Below are positions 34,001 to 44,335 of a stretch of 64,000 nt of DNA, piece after piece. The notes under the pieces were generated by a model that ran no database searches, was not told the DNA's origin, and saw nothing but the letters and a program-made list of their open reading frames with translations. The stretch lies in contig WFMF01000001.1 in NCBI GenBank assembly GCA_011033025.1, positions 2,285,755-2,349,754 of the forward strand, in the 5' to 3' direction. Every line of letters begins with the position of its first letter. Positions within the stretch are counted from its first letter, which is position 1. This DNA is from Beroe forskalii. Its lineage: Eukaryota; Ctenophora; Nuda; Beroida; Beroidae. The translations under genes were made by a program, and so were the position numbers.

Positions 34001-37000
34001 GGGGGGGATCAGGGACTAAGTGCAAGACACGAGGCCGGGGTGGGTGGTGTTTGGCCCTTGGCGAAATCACTTAGTCCACTGTACTAACTGAGGTGGTCAC
34101 CTTATGGGAAAATCATAATCACTTAGTCCAAATGGCATATTTTTCCATATTTGGGCACTTTTTTGCCAGATGACGTCATAATTTTGGGGTGGGTCCCCAC
34201 AAATTGTATTAAATTTCAGTTAGTACACGGGACAAACTGCTCATTTTGGGGTGGGTCCCTACAAAACATGACAAATTTCAGTTAGTACATGGGACAATCT
34301 GCAGCGTTTTATGCTCATTTAGGGGTTGGTACCTTCAAATAGTGACAAATATCAGTTAGTACATGGGACAATCTGCCGCTTGGATAGGTTTTTATGCTAA
34401 TTTTGGGGTGGGTCACTACAAATAGTGCCAAATATCACTTAGTTCATGGGATTATCTGAAGGGGTGGTGGGTGGTATTTCAAAATTGGGCAAAAAATCAC
34501 TTAGTACCCCTCGTGTCTTGCACTTAATCCATGATCCCCCCCCCGCCACAGGTAGGTATAATACATTTTAATTTATTACTTATGACCTATGCCCATGTCA
34601 GATAACCCTGTAGAAACTAACATAATGAATGATTGTTGATTATAACATAATCTATTTGTCTAAAATCTTCGATCAAAATTTCCTGAATACCATTGAGTTT
34701 TAAAGCTTAAAAATCAATATATTTTTTGTTCCAGAAAAAGAATTCAAAAAATGGATGACCAAATTTCACTTCGGGGATGACCAATTAGATACGATGTTGA
34801 TATGGGGATTCGTGTTTTGTTGGGTAAACGACTTGGACACTCAAATGGCACCATCTCTCGATTGAATCCGGATTGAATCCACTGAATCAATCGCCTGGTG
34901 TTGATCTGAAATCATTCCATCTGAGGAACCAAAATCGTCGTGATGTCCGGGTCTGTGAGGACTGAGGCTGTCTTCCAGGATGCATTTAAGAGAAATTGCC
35001 CTTCTTTTAGGAGCAGGACCCCCGTCTGTCACAATCTCTTGATTGGTTCTTGAATCCAGTGCCTGGTCATGATCTGGAGTAGTCATTGCATTTATCCCAT
35101 CTGAGGAAATAGGACCATCTTCTTGAGATTGTCCTCCGGATTGCATCAGAGACATAGGCCTTCTTTCAGGAGCAGAATCCGATTCTGGAACACTGCCAGT
35201 TGTTCGTGTACACATCGAAATACGCTTGAAAACAATCACATAATCCGAATAGAGGAAACTTGTATCTAAGTCGGGGTATTTGTCACACTTCTCCTGGATT
35301 ATACTCAAATCATCCTGAGAAAGTTCACCGGTAAAAACTATCTTCAAAAGGAAATAATTATTTCTTAAAGCAATGAGATGCTTTTCAACTAACTCTTGGT
35401 CAATTCCGTTGGACCCTGAATGAGGAGAATAAGACGAGAATTCACTTTGGATGAGGCTTGCTTTGGGAATGAGAGATAAAACATCAGAATCTTCTGCCCG
35501 CATCATGTAGGATTTCCAAGCCTCCTTGGTAGGTGCTGGAACTGCCCTACTCTCTAGAAACTGCACAGCTTTCTCAGTGCAGTTAAACTGCGACTCCTCT
35601 GGGGATTCCCCTTTACCCGAACAGAAGAAAATCTCACAGAGGAAGAGCACAGCAAGCTTCTCACTGAATTCGTACCGGAAGGGCAAGGAGGCGCAGTCGA
35701 GGGACTTCTCCAGGCGGAACTGAGGGTTCCTCAAGAAGCCTGGGAGGAGTATCACGGTCTCTGATGTTCCTAGGGTCTCATGGAGTGGTTTGTCATGATG
35801 CATTATGAAAACAGGGTTCATGATACCCTTAGAGTCGTCTTGAAACGAATGTGGAGCATCTAATAACACCCTTTTCCTTTTCTGTCTTATGGAGTTAGGG
35901 TCCGGTGGTGTTGGACGAGCCTATGAAAAGAAAAATTGATGATAATAGTTAAAACTACAATCCTTGATTAGATACAAAATTGAATAATATTATGTTAAGA
36001 ATTATAGCTTCCTATCAATTTCATCTTCTAGGGAGCTATGCTAATTTTGAGGCTTAAAATTTAATTTGAATTTGAATTTTAAGATAAGTTTTACAGCACA
36101 TTTACAACAATATATTTTCAATAATCTATATGAAGAAGCTTCTTGACTGTGCTGAAGGAAAGCACTCCAGCTAATCCACCTATAAGTATTATTGGCAAAT
36201 AATTTCTTTGTCAATAATTGTGCAGTGACTCTGGTAATACTAAACATTTACATATCAGCTTCTTACCAGCAGTGTTTCAAGTCCCCCTTCATGTTCTGCA
36301 ACTTTCTTTCGTATCTTAACTCTTCTGACTGGCTCCTGGGGAATTAAACCATCAATTTCATATTTGAGAATATTTGAGTTTCACTGAAAGGATCAATCAC
36401 TTCAAACACCATCAGAGTATTAGACAAAGAAAATAATCAAGATTAAAGAAAGCTGGAGCTTTAATTGTCAGTAAATCACAAAGTTTTCCAATCACAATGT
36501 TTTCCAAATATATGACAATATTTTCAATTTCAATAGTCCATATCAAAAACTGACTAACCATGAGTGGGAGGCACCTCACATTGGTGATATTAACCTCATC
36601 CATCCTATGGGTGTCTGAGTCTGCTTTGCACACCTGCAGGACGCCCCTATATTGTGTTCCAATCACCCCATAAAAACCTCCCAGTGAAGCTTCCTTAACT
36701 TAGCAGCCTGGGGGAGCACAGTGGTGATAGACATATCTTAAACTTTACATCACTACACAATGCAATAAATTTCCAGAAGTAAGCAATAGATGTAGGGTGC
36801 ATGATTTCTAAAAACAGTTTCATTTTGGCAGGGCTTCATAATTATTTGTGAGTTCCTTTAAATACAATATTTATTTTAATAGATTAAACTTAGGACTCGC
36901 TCCCTGATCCAATATTGATTTGACCATAGCAATTAATTCTTCACGGATGCAAAGCCCTTCCTTATCTAATTACCAATCTATCCCTGAGAGAGGATTAACC

Positions 37001-40000
37001 AATCAGGACACTGATATTATAGTTAAGATTCTTGTTTTGGTTATTTTACGGCTAATTCGATCTAGTTATCAAATAATGAGATGATTATCTCAAAGGTTTA
37101 AGAACGAGCTTTATGATCGAGAGCTCAGAAGATTTTAGAAGACTTTCTCAGATTTCCAGATAGAGTTTTTTACTCTGGCAGTGTAAGAGGTGGCAAAGAC
37201 TGATGTACGTCTTGGTCTGTGTATTGTGACTCTTGCGGTTCTATGCCTAACTTTTATTACTTTTGACCACACGAATAGTCTCAATTGTTTCTAACGGTGA
37301 TGCCAAAGAACCCGGAACCAAAGTGGTGTAATTGAGAGCGGTGGAACAACGAGAGTTTTTACTTCATGAACACTACAAAAATGGTGCGTCGGCCGGGAAC
37401 CAACAGAATCAGCCAGATACGCACCAGTTGCAGCAAGAAAGTACGACAAAGATCATATTCCACCCACAGAGAAGTCACCACGAGATGCGACAAGGATGTC
37501 ACCACGAGATGCGACAAGGATGTCACCTCCAGATGCGACAGAGAAGTCACCACCAGATGCGACAAGGATGTCACCTCCAGATGCGACAGAGAAGTCACCA
37601 CCAGATGCGATAAGGATGTCACCACCAGATGCGACAGGGATGTCACCACCAGATGCGACAGGGATGCCACCACCAGATGCGACAGGGATGTCACCACCAG
37701 ATGCGACAGAGATGCGACCTCCAGATGCGACAGAGATGCCACCATCAGACGACGCAACCAAAATGCCACCTCCAGATACAAAAGACATGTCACGATCAAA
37801 CGCGACCGAAATGTCATTGTCACGTTCAGATGCGACGAAGATACCATCAGGCGACCACATGAAATGCGACTCGGTTTTCATGTGAACGTACATAGCAAAG
37901 GATTCTGTCGGGATCAGTTTCGAGCCCAAACCAAGGATTTGACCACCAGTGAAGTTGAGCCTCTCCAACAGAAAATACGACGGACATCATGGAGCGCGAA
38001 GACCAACACAGCGTGGGCTTTCTAAACAGTTCTGGGGATCGTGGATAATGGATTTTACGAGAAAGGTTATTGATGGTTGTGTGGTGTATTGAGTTAAGTG
38101 AGTCAGTGACAAGTTGATTGTAGAATAGTGATATTGATTTTCGACGTACTTTTGAGTCTAGAAACTAGATGGTTTGGCACCCATTTGGTTTTCTACTCAA
38201 AAGTTCAGGAGATTGCAGTAGAGATAAGGTAAGTTAATATAATGTGATGGTGTCAGATGTTATTTTGAGATTTGAAATGTCTATAATATGTGTCTTGAAG
38301 TGAATTTTGGAACGTGACAACCTAGATAAACTCAAATTGAAGCCAGCAGTTTGAGCTCTTATTCTAGATGAGGATCCTATAAGGCTGTTTGATTTTGTTG
38401 GTGTGTAATACGAGATTTTGTGTTTATGAGATTTTGTGTGATCAACTGAATAAGCTGACGGGTCCGCCTAATCTGGCTAGCACTGATTTGTAAAGGTGAG
38501 TGTGGAGGGAGTAGCTCGTGGTCTATTTCTTTCACTACCACGGCTTATCTGGACAACAGTGTTGATAAGGGTGCTGGTAAGCACCTTATTAAGTTTTTCT
38601 GATGCAGTGACAGTGTGTTAACAATTGTATCTTTGCTGGGAATGTCGGGGATCGATATGTGTGACGCTATTTTTGATTGATTTTGATGGGTTGTCATTGA
38701 TTGGCTGATAATTACAGATGATGTGTTCTAAGTCAATGGTATGGTATGTGCTCCTAGAGGCGAACCTTTCTCGTATAAAATCCACGAATTAAACCTGAGA
38801 TGTGGATCTCGAATAAAACCGGATTGAATCCAATCGAATTAAACCGAATCAGGATGATTCCGAATTACGTCGAACCGTCTACAGCAGCGGACAAGTATCA
38901 GACACGGTGCCTCACATGGACTGGAGATTCCTGAATTCTCGTTCCTGAACATTCGGATGAACTGAGATATCTTATGGTTCATAAACAGGGATGATTGGTT
39001 AAAACTTAAAATAAATATTAAAGCATTCATACTTAGATGTCAATTAGTAGATACTATATTAAGTTTAAGGTTAAATTTTTGTTATTTATTAGGATGGGCC
39101 GTTTGAACTTATATCTCCTCGATTAATTTAAAAAAACCCTTTTTCAACTTAAAGCTGAATGGGGCATTAAGATAATTTTTAAAGTTTCCATGATTTATTT
39201 TTAGGGTTTATAGGTTCTTGCATAATAGAAAATAGCATTAGCTTACTAAAATAAGTAGTTGTTGTTCGAGCCTCATAACAGTTTGTCGGGAGGAGGGAAG
39301 TATTGTAGGGTGCATGATTTCTAAAAACCGTTTCATTTTGGCAGGGCTTCATAATTATTTGTGAGTTCCTTTAAATACAATATTTATTTTAATAGATTAA
39401 ACTTAGGACTCGCTCCCTGATCCAATATTGATTTGACCATAGCAATTAATTCTTCACGGATGCAAAGCCCTTCCTTATCTAATTACCAATCTATCCCTGA
39501 GAGAGGATTAACCAATCAGGACACTGATATTATAGTTAAGATTCTTGTTTTGGTTATTTTACGGCTAATTCGATCTAGTTATCAAATAATGAGATGATTA
39601 TCTCAAAGGTTTAAGAACGAGCTTTATGATCGAGAGCTCAGAAGATTTTAGAAGACTTTCTCTCAGATTTCCAGATAGAGTTTTTTTTACTCTGGCAGTG
39701 TAAGAGGTGGCAAAGACTGATGTACGTCTTGGTCTGTGTATTGTGACTCTTGCGGTTCTATGCCTAACTTTTATTACTTTTGACCACACGAATAGTCTCA
39801 ATTGTTTCTAACGGTGATGCCAAAGAACCCGGAACCAAAGTGGTGTAATTGAGAGCGGTGGAACAACGAGAGTTTTTACTTCATGAACACTACATAGAAA
39901 GCAACTTTTCAAAATCGAAGGTTCAAATAACAGGTATGTATACATTGAGAAATGTATGAATAAACTATTTGTAATGTACAGTGTACTATTTCGGCAGTAT

Positions 40001-43000
40001 AAGTTACCTGTTTGTGAGAAGCTTCCCTGACGTTGAGCAGCTTACCCCTGAGGGGGAATACCCCGAACTTATCTTTACCGATAACACCAAGCCCCGACAT
40101 GGCTAATGACTTGGCTGAGTCTCCCTCACACAGGATTAGTGTACAGTCCTGCGTGGATATAATAAACGATGATTCGTATGATTATAAGGACAGAAATCAG
40201 AAGATCTTTGAAAATGCAGGACACACTTATACTTCGTCATCAGGACAGTATAAATGTGAATAATATTATGAGAATTTCCGAACTGAGGGAAGAGTGAAAG
40301 GGAATCAATCGCGATATGACGAATCGATCATCCCAATTATCGATTGAAATCAATTTGCCAGTCACCTTGCTGCGTTGAGTCCCGGCATCCTTAGCATCAG
40401 AGAGCTTGGCTTCACCTTTTATCTTGGAGCTCTTCTTACCACCCGACTTAGCTTCCAGTTGTCGCTGGGACTTGGTGGTCGCCCAATCCATGACAAACTC
40501 AACAATACCCGTCTTCAAGATCTCCTTCATAAACTTTTCAGAGGGCTCACAGGTCGATCCGAACTTCTCTGGTATAGGAAGAGGATTTGATATAGAGGCT
40601 AAGTTTAGATTGATGGCTCAGTTTAATTATTATTACAGGACTCGGATAAGACAACAACAAGAAAGAGAATATTCAACTAACGTTTTTTGAGAGTCATGTT
40701 TTCTTTTGTCTGCGAATCAAAGGCTGGGTTCTCAATTAGGGAATTGATGAAAAGGAAGAGATGTTGCTTAACTTGGGCTGGCTTTATTTCCACGCCACCT
40801 TTGGGAATCTGAAGGGCAATTAGATTGGAAACATAATAAAAACTAAAAATGCCTTATTTGAAAATTATTGATTCTTCGATCCTTCTATTCTTTTAACCAC
40901 AACTTAAAGGGTAATTAAGTTATTAGAATCAATAAGAGAGAACTATCACCTTTTTCTGGCATGTAGTGAGTATTTTGCTGACCACTTGCTGGGAAATGTA
41001 GTCCACATGAGTACCACCTTTAGTGGTGGCTATGGAATTGGCGAACGAGACCTGTTGGAACCCTTTCTGACTGGTACCAACTGCAATCTGAAGAGGTAAG
41101 AAGGTTAAAACAAATTAATGCCTTCATGCCTGAGCCGTGTGGAGTGTTGCACGGCTCTTAAAAGTATTATTTGTTTTACTGGTAACTAATGTAGTAATGA
41201 GTAAGTGAGTAATGATCTTATGACTATTGATCTTTGTTACTTTCATCACTCCAATTAATGAAGTACCACATGATTCTTCGCCCCCATTGAGACACTCCAA
41301 CGCATTTCTCGAAATATTGCACAGAAGTTCCTCTCGCTTACTAATCTCCCATCTGTCGTTGACCCTCTCGTGGACCAGGGAAACCTTCTTCTCGACCTCA
41401 TCCATCTCGTCCTTCTTACTTGCGTTGATGTACATCTCGCAGTAGTCTTTGAAGTTTTTGACTGGAAGCCTCGTACCGTTCAACTCAACCTGGGTAAGTA
41501 TAGAGATAACAATTAATGAGTATGAGGTAGTGCAAGATAAATAGGTGGTCGAGGTACATAAACAAGATTTAGAGCTATTTAGAGTGTGGAAAATTTGGAG
41601 ATAATATTACTTAGGATGACTTCCTACCCATGATTTTCGTAACGAAAGATTCTCTTCAAGAATTTAAAAAAGTATTAAAAAAGTATTAAAAAAGTATAAA
41701 AATGGGGTATAAGCCCGGGAGTACTGGATCGTAAATCTGGCGATTAACAAAAAGTTTTCTCACGTACGGCGACACCAGGTGACGTAGCCGCCACATCGTA
41801 TGCTCGCCTCTTCATCAGCGCTACGGTATCCCGGTCTAGTCGGGTCATACCGAACTTTGATAGATCAGGACTAAACGTAACCTGGAACAGAGAGGTTTGA
41901 GTGATCTTACAGCTAAAATAGGTGTATTGTTGGGGTTAGCGTTTCATGGGTAGCGGATGCTTAAATAACTGATCTCAGTTAAGAATTTGATGAGCATATA
42001 CGTGATATGTGAATGAAACCAGGATTCTATGAGAATAATTCAAGCTATCTAACCCTGGTGAAATCTGTTGCTTTGTTAGGCCCGGTTGTAACTTTCCCGG
42101 CTTTGCTCATGTTGTTACTCCACTCTTGCTTAAAGTACCTGAAAAATAATGTACGATACATCCCAAATTAGATGGTTCTGTAAAAATAATGCCTATCAAG
42201 CTATTGCTAATCGACCTCTTGGATAAATTTTAGACTCCCCTGAAAAACAATACATATTGCAGATTTAAACGACTACGAGAACTCACTTTCCGCTGGTTTT
42301 GCTGGAGGTCTCCACCATAAAGCTATTACTGAAGACATTGCAGAGCTTAGCACCAAACCCATTCCGTCCACCCACCACCTACAAGGAGTGATTTGTAAGA
42401 AAATTCGCACTATTTGTTGGTATAAAATAACGGTAACTGCCTTGACAAAAATTTAAACGAAAACAGGTCTCTATCAAACGAAAAGCATCTAAAAGCAGTT
42501 GACTGCAGTCTAAAATGAATCGCTGAGGTGATTTTGAACGATTCCCATCCCTTTTTCCTCACCTTTTTCTGAGAATCATCGTAGTTCGAGGAGGTGAGGA
42601 GATGTCCGAATATCAGGGTGGGAACGAACATCTCGTGGTCCTTGTGCATTTCCACGGGGATTCCTTTACCGTCGTTCATGATGCAGATCTTATTGTCCTC
42701 ACTGGAAGGGGGATAAAAGAGTTGTGGGCATGGAATTGTGGTGGGATACAGGGGATTTAAGAGGAATTGTGGCAGTGAATTGTGGCAGTGAATTGTGGCG
42801 GAGGTATGTTCTCTCAAAAACAAGTATAATAGTTAGAGTAGCTTTGAAAGTAGCTTAGAAAGTAAGAAGAGAAGCTTCGAAAGATCCACTCAAAGTCACA
42901 GAAAATATACCTTAGTACAGAATATTTATACGTCACGAATTTTATACGGATATTATTTATACATCATAAAATTTATACGATTTTATCAGCTACCCATAAA

Positions 43001-44015
43001 ATAGAAATTCGGCTTGATGAATTCAGTTAAATTTTGCAATTAATTATTGAATGTGAGACAAGAGAACGGGTCCACTAAGCCATCAATATCCCTTATGTTT
43101 TGAGTATCACGTATTTTTTCACTGCTTTAGCCATACCAGCTGCAGACTATCCTTGTAAGAACAGCTCTTCCTGTATTTACTTTGATGTCATCTATTCGTA
43201 GAGAAATGTTTAGGCATAGACTAGTAATCTCAGCAGTAATATACTCAGCACTAGCATGCTGTTCAGTGTTCAATACGTTTCAATGTACGGTTGACTAGAA
43301 TGGAAAATGGCGACAAGAATGGAAAATTTGTACGACATTAATTTATACTTCTTGAATTTTATACGACATGAAATTTATACGAAAAAGTCAAAATTCGTAT
43401 AAATATTGTGATGTATATATATTCTGTACTAAGGTATACATAAATATTCAAAATACTACTCAACACACAAAACACTACTAACGGCACGATATCGATCTTT
43501 ATCTTCCGCATGTTGGGATCCCTCTGTTTGTTATCTGCAGCGTTCACCAGGATCTCATCGAATATCTTGTAGAGCCCGGGCACGTAACTGATGTCACGGA
43601 AGTTGAACCCGATACCCTCGTCATATACCCACATTTGCTGTGGAGGAGAAGGAGAGATGCTAGATCAATCGCTCAATTATAAGCTTTGAGAATAACCGAA
43701 TGATATGCCCACATTCAGCGTAATCATTGGGGCAAAAGGGTGTTAAAAACAATATGCATTATACAGGGATATGTTAAGATTGTAGTCGAGCCCACAATTT
43801 CCAAATGATGAGGACAGTAGATGATAATGTTCTAATTCGGAATTGATAATTTGGGCATACACATTGTACACTACACAAACCTGCGAGTAACTCTCGGTGG
43901 AGCCGATGTACGTGTCAGGTCTCAAGAGGATGTGTTCTAACTGAGACTTCTTCTGGTAGATCCGCTCTATACTCATCCTCTTATCTCCTCCACCAGTTGA
44001 AGGAAAGTCAGACAT
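22781..44015 (-). CDS. TOP2: DNA topoisomerase II (31 coding exons)
   Basis: Eukaryotic type IIA topoisomerase: an ATP-driven homodimer that passes one duplex through a transient double-strand break in another, acting in the nucleus in replication, chromosome condensation and segregation. Exons read from ATG at 44,013-44,015 to TGA at 22,781-22,783, giving roughly 1,500 codons in family order: GHKL ATPase, transducer, Toprim (EGDSAK; DQDVDGSH), winged-helix/tower with the active-site Tyr in ARYIYTAL (codon 27,430-27,432), and a charged Lys/Asp-rich C-terminal tail ending RKPVKYNFGSDSD. Nearly all junctions are GT/AG and in phase. A TGCAG acceptor just 5' of the ATG suggests an upstream untranslated exon. 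Exceptions: a 1-base insertion in exon 18 and a GG donor after exon 13. Intron 11 is 10.4 kb and full of mobile DNA. Other introns are mostly 100-1,300 bp. Confidence 0.95.
25231..29031 (-). CDS. TOP2: TOP2 exons 14-24: winged-helix, tower and coiled-coil DNA-gate region
   Basis: Exons: 28,936-29,031 (FYSIPEFKEWK); 28,728-28,800 (LGTSTAQEAKEYF); 28,418-28,536; 28,103-28,274 (ELILFSNYDNERSIPS, MDGFKPSQRKV); 27,706-27,861 (VAQLVGSVSEVAVYHHGE); 27,326-27,482 (GQFGTRLNGGSDSAAARYIY with the DNA-linking Tyr); 26,907-27,076 (PMCLINGGQGIGTGYST); 26,484-26,708; 26,146-26,308; 25,629-25,908 (EYLVGKYEAESQQLLNKARF, RGYDSDP); 25,231-25,357. The exon at 27,706-27,861 has an extra A near 27,756-27,757 (plus strand AGCCAAG for expected AGCCAG), shifting the frame after GTIVGL. 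Confidence 0.92.
25400..25551. mobile_element. 152-bp MITE in TOP2 intron 23
   Basis: The segment starts GGTGTCTCGACC and ends GGTCGAGACACC. The inverted similarity continues inward for about 50 bp on each side (landmarks TATTATGCCGCG / CGCGTCGTAATA and GGGTACTT / AAGTACCC), leaving a small loop. No target duplication could be assigned. Confidence 0.8.
29175..41087 (-). CDS. TOP2: TOP2 exons 8-13: end of transducer and Toprim domain
   Basis: Exon 8 40,950-41,080 (or 41,087; GFQQVSFANSIATTKGGTH); exon 9 40,682-40,808 (QHLFLFINSLIENPAFDS, with the switch lysine in SQTKENMT); exon 10 40,366-40,568 (FGSTCEPSEKF); exon 11 40,008-40,148 (LILCEGDSAKSLAMSGLG: the Toprim glutamate; PLRGKLLNVREA); exon 12 29,478-29,609 (IMENAEITSLVKIL, ending DQDV); exon 13 29,175-29,292 (DGSHIKGLIINWVHHNWP, completing the Toprim DxD). 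Exons 11 and 12 are separated by the 10.4-kb intron. Exon 13 lacks a GT donor: the bases after its inferred end are GGAATACC. Confidence 0.9.
29610..30198. repeat. degenerate GGTACCTTTT repeat at the edge of TOP2 intron 11
   Basis: The word GGTACCTTTT or a close variant occurs about nine times between 29,797 and 30,190, spaced 28-60 bp, with AAAAATAGGTACC phrases. It is an old, irregular tandem repeat. It stops where the segmental duplication begins, so it may mark the integration site. Confidence 0.7.
31040..31800. repeat. 22-bp minisatellite, short allele
   Basis: About 33 units of TGACACCAGTCTGGCGTATCAC (22 bp), flanked by decayed units. Variants (TGTGGCGTATCG, ATTCTGATGCATC, AGCAATCTGGAAAATC) occur once each in a defined order that is repeated several times in copy 2. 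Confidence 0.95.
31801..33132. other. non-coding part of duplication copy 1, with one possible terminal exon
   Basis: Mostly AT-rich sequence shared with 46,716-48,279. The minus-strand frame at 32,678-32,932 is preceded by a TTGATTGCAG acceptor and is retained in the other copy (47,617-47,871) with conservative differences. There the acceptor AG is lost. It may be an alternative last exon or a repeat-derived frame; no family is recognised. Confidence 0.4.
33133..34806. mobile_element. 1.67-kb DNA transposon insertion with 8-bp target duplication
   Basis: Present in duplication copy 1, absent from copy 2, where the uninterrupted site is at 48,280-48,287. The 8-bp GATTCGTG flanks it at 33,125-33,132 and 34,807-34,814. 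Its ends are imperfect inverted repeats (CCCTGATCAATATC versus CCCATATCAACATC, 11 of 14), followed by repeated GGATGACCA phrases on both sides. No transposase is encoded. An 8-bp duplication fits hAT-like or Zisupton-like families. Confidence 0.88.
33998..34545. mobile_element. 548-bp MITE nested in the 1.67-kb element
   Basis: Ends are CGGGGGGGGGATCA... and ...TGATCCCCCCCCCG with inverted similarity extending through GTGCAAGACACGAGG / CCTCGTGTCTTGCAC. The 7-bp CCACAGG flanks it (33,991-33,997 and 34,546-34,552). Inside are four degenerate direct repeats of about 75 bp containing GGGGTGGGTCC and TTTCAGTTAGTACATGGGAC. Confidence 0.85.
34841..36707 (-). pseudogene. 5'-truncated duplicate of the 48,335-51,065 gene
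   Basis: Exon equivalents: 36,559-36,707 (one T deleted in the GAGGTTTTT run, breaking frame), 36,267-36,335, and 34,841-35,920 (intact, 360 codons including stop). The first, dsRNA-binding-like exon is absent because the duplication ends in intron 1. Point changes extend the C terminus by eight residues compared with the parental copy. The large exon is still open and very similar to its parent, so the duplication is recent. It sits in the same orientation as TOP2 within its intron 11. Confidence 0.75.
36791..37377 (+). repeat. 5' LTR
   Basis: 587 bp, TG...CA ends, followed within four bases by the primer-binding site. Compared with the 3' LTR it has an A/C difference near 36,817 and shorter TC and T runs near 37,145 and 37,167. 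Confidence 0.93.
37381..37400 (+). promoter_or_regulatory. tRNA primer-binding site of the LTR element
   Basis: TGGTGCGTCGGCCGGGAACC begins three bases after the 5' LTR. Its complement ends in ...GCACCA, the expected 3' end of a mature tRNA including CCA. The tRNA species is not determined. Confidence 0.8.
37470..37760. repeat. 24-bp tandem repeat in the LTR element interior
   Basis: About twelve units of the form GATGTCACCACCAGATGCGACAGG (24 bp, eight codons), decaying after 37,760. The unit is open in all frames on both strands, giving competing frames of 129-219 codons. The 219-codon frame starting at 37,366 begins inside the LTR and overlaps the primer-binding site; I do not regard any of them as proven protein. 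Confidence 0.9.
39304..39894 (+). repeat. 3' LTR
   Basis: 591 bp, near identical to the 5' LTR and preceded by the GGGAGGAGGGAAG polypurine tract at 39,288-39,300. Confidence 0.93.
41342..44015 (-). CDS. TOP2: TOP2 exons 1-7: ATPase and transducer region
   Basis: Exon 1 43,881-44,015 (MSDFPSTGGG..., LLRPDTYIGS); exon 2 43,483-43,637 (QMWVYDEGIG, EILVNAADNK with the Asn/Asp ATP-Mg site); exon 3 42,563-42,701 (NDGKGIPVEMHK, LLTSSNYDD); exon 4 42,287-42,378 (GGRNGFGAKL, the glycine-rich ATP lid); exon 5 42,054-42,138; exon 6 41,768-41,881 (TFSPDLSKFG, RRAYDVA); exon 7 41,342-41,489 (VELNGTRLPVKNFKDY). Phases agree at every junction. The exon 7/8 junction is slightly ambiguous: the canonical donor GTAAGC works with the acceptor giving exon 8 start 41,080. 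Confidence 0.92.
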
Positions 44016-44335
44016 CGCTCTGCAGATTAAACCCTGAATTGGAACCGCATTAAGGAAGGAATATGAGGTAAATTAACGTGATATAAACAAAGGTTAATGT
44101 CACTCATCTAGTTCCTCAAAATCTGCTGCCACATTTAAATCACGTGTTCATTTTTTGTACCTACCTTATAAACAGATGTTAGGAATCCTTGATGAAATTT
44201 GCTTTGTATCCAAGACCGGCTTTGGCCAATTAGCATAAACTGAAGTAATTACTTACTTCGTTTAGCCCACTACCTTCGCTTGAGTTGTTGAACTGAAAAG
44301 ACATTATTGAACGCTTATAATTCTTCAGCTGTTGA
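44016..44335 (-). promoter_or_regulatory. region upstream of the TOP2 start codon
   Basis: Immediately 5' of the TOP2 ATG on the minus strand is a CTGCAG acceptor, so at least one untranslated exon probably lies here or further upstream. No TATA-like or other defined promoter motif is convincing. The duplicated block begins at 44,336, leaving only about 320 bp of single-copy sequence upstream. Confidence 0.35.

Larger units (their letters stand above)
30199..36766. repeat. segmental duplication copy 1 (inside TOP2 intron 11)
   Basis: Homologous in the same orientation to 44,336-50,358. Left edge: CAGCTGTTGACCTGAAATGG at both 30,199 and 44,336. Right edge: near TGCAAT (36,761 and 50,353). It contains a 22-bp minisatellite, the last three exons of the neighbouring gene and downstream sequence, and lacks that gene's first exon. 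It differs by a 1.67-kb insertion, array length and point changes. Confidence 0.93.
36791..39894 (+). mobile_element. non-autonomous LTR retrotransposon (LARD/TRIM-like)
   Basis: Two direct LTRs, 36,791-37,377 and 39,304-39,894, begin TGTAGGGTGC and end AACACTACA. They differ by only a few bases. TAGA flanks both sides (36,787-36,790 and 39,895-39,898). A primer-binding-site-like TGGTGCGTCGGCCGGGAACC starts at 37,381, complementary to a tRNA 3' end. A purine tract GGGAGGAGGGAAG precedes the 3' LTR. The 1.93-kb interior has no gag, protease, RT or integrase, only a 24-bp coding-like repeat and unique sequence. It must depend on enzymes supplied by another element. Confidence 0.95.

Noticed and set aside
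37366..38025. 219-codon frame in the LTR element as a gag gene
   Set aside because: Begins in the LTR, overlaps the primer-binding site, and consists mostly of a 24-bp repeat; no gag motif or zinc knuckle.
41080..41087. Alternative TOP2 exon 8 start giving WEIAVGTS
   Set aside because: Fits the family spacing by one residue better, but would need a non-GT donor for exon 7; the canonical pair was preferred and the ambiguity noted.
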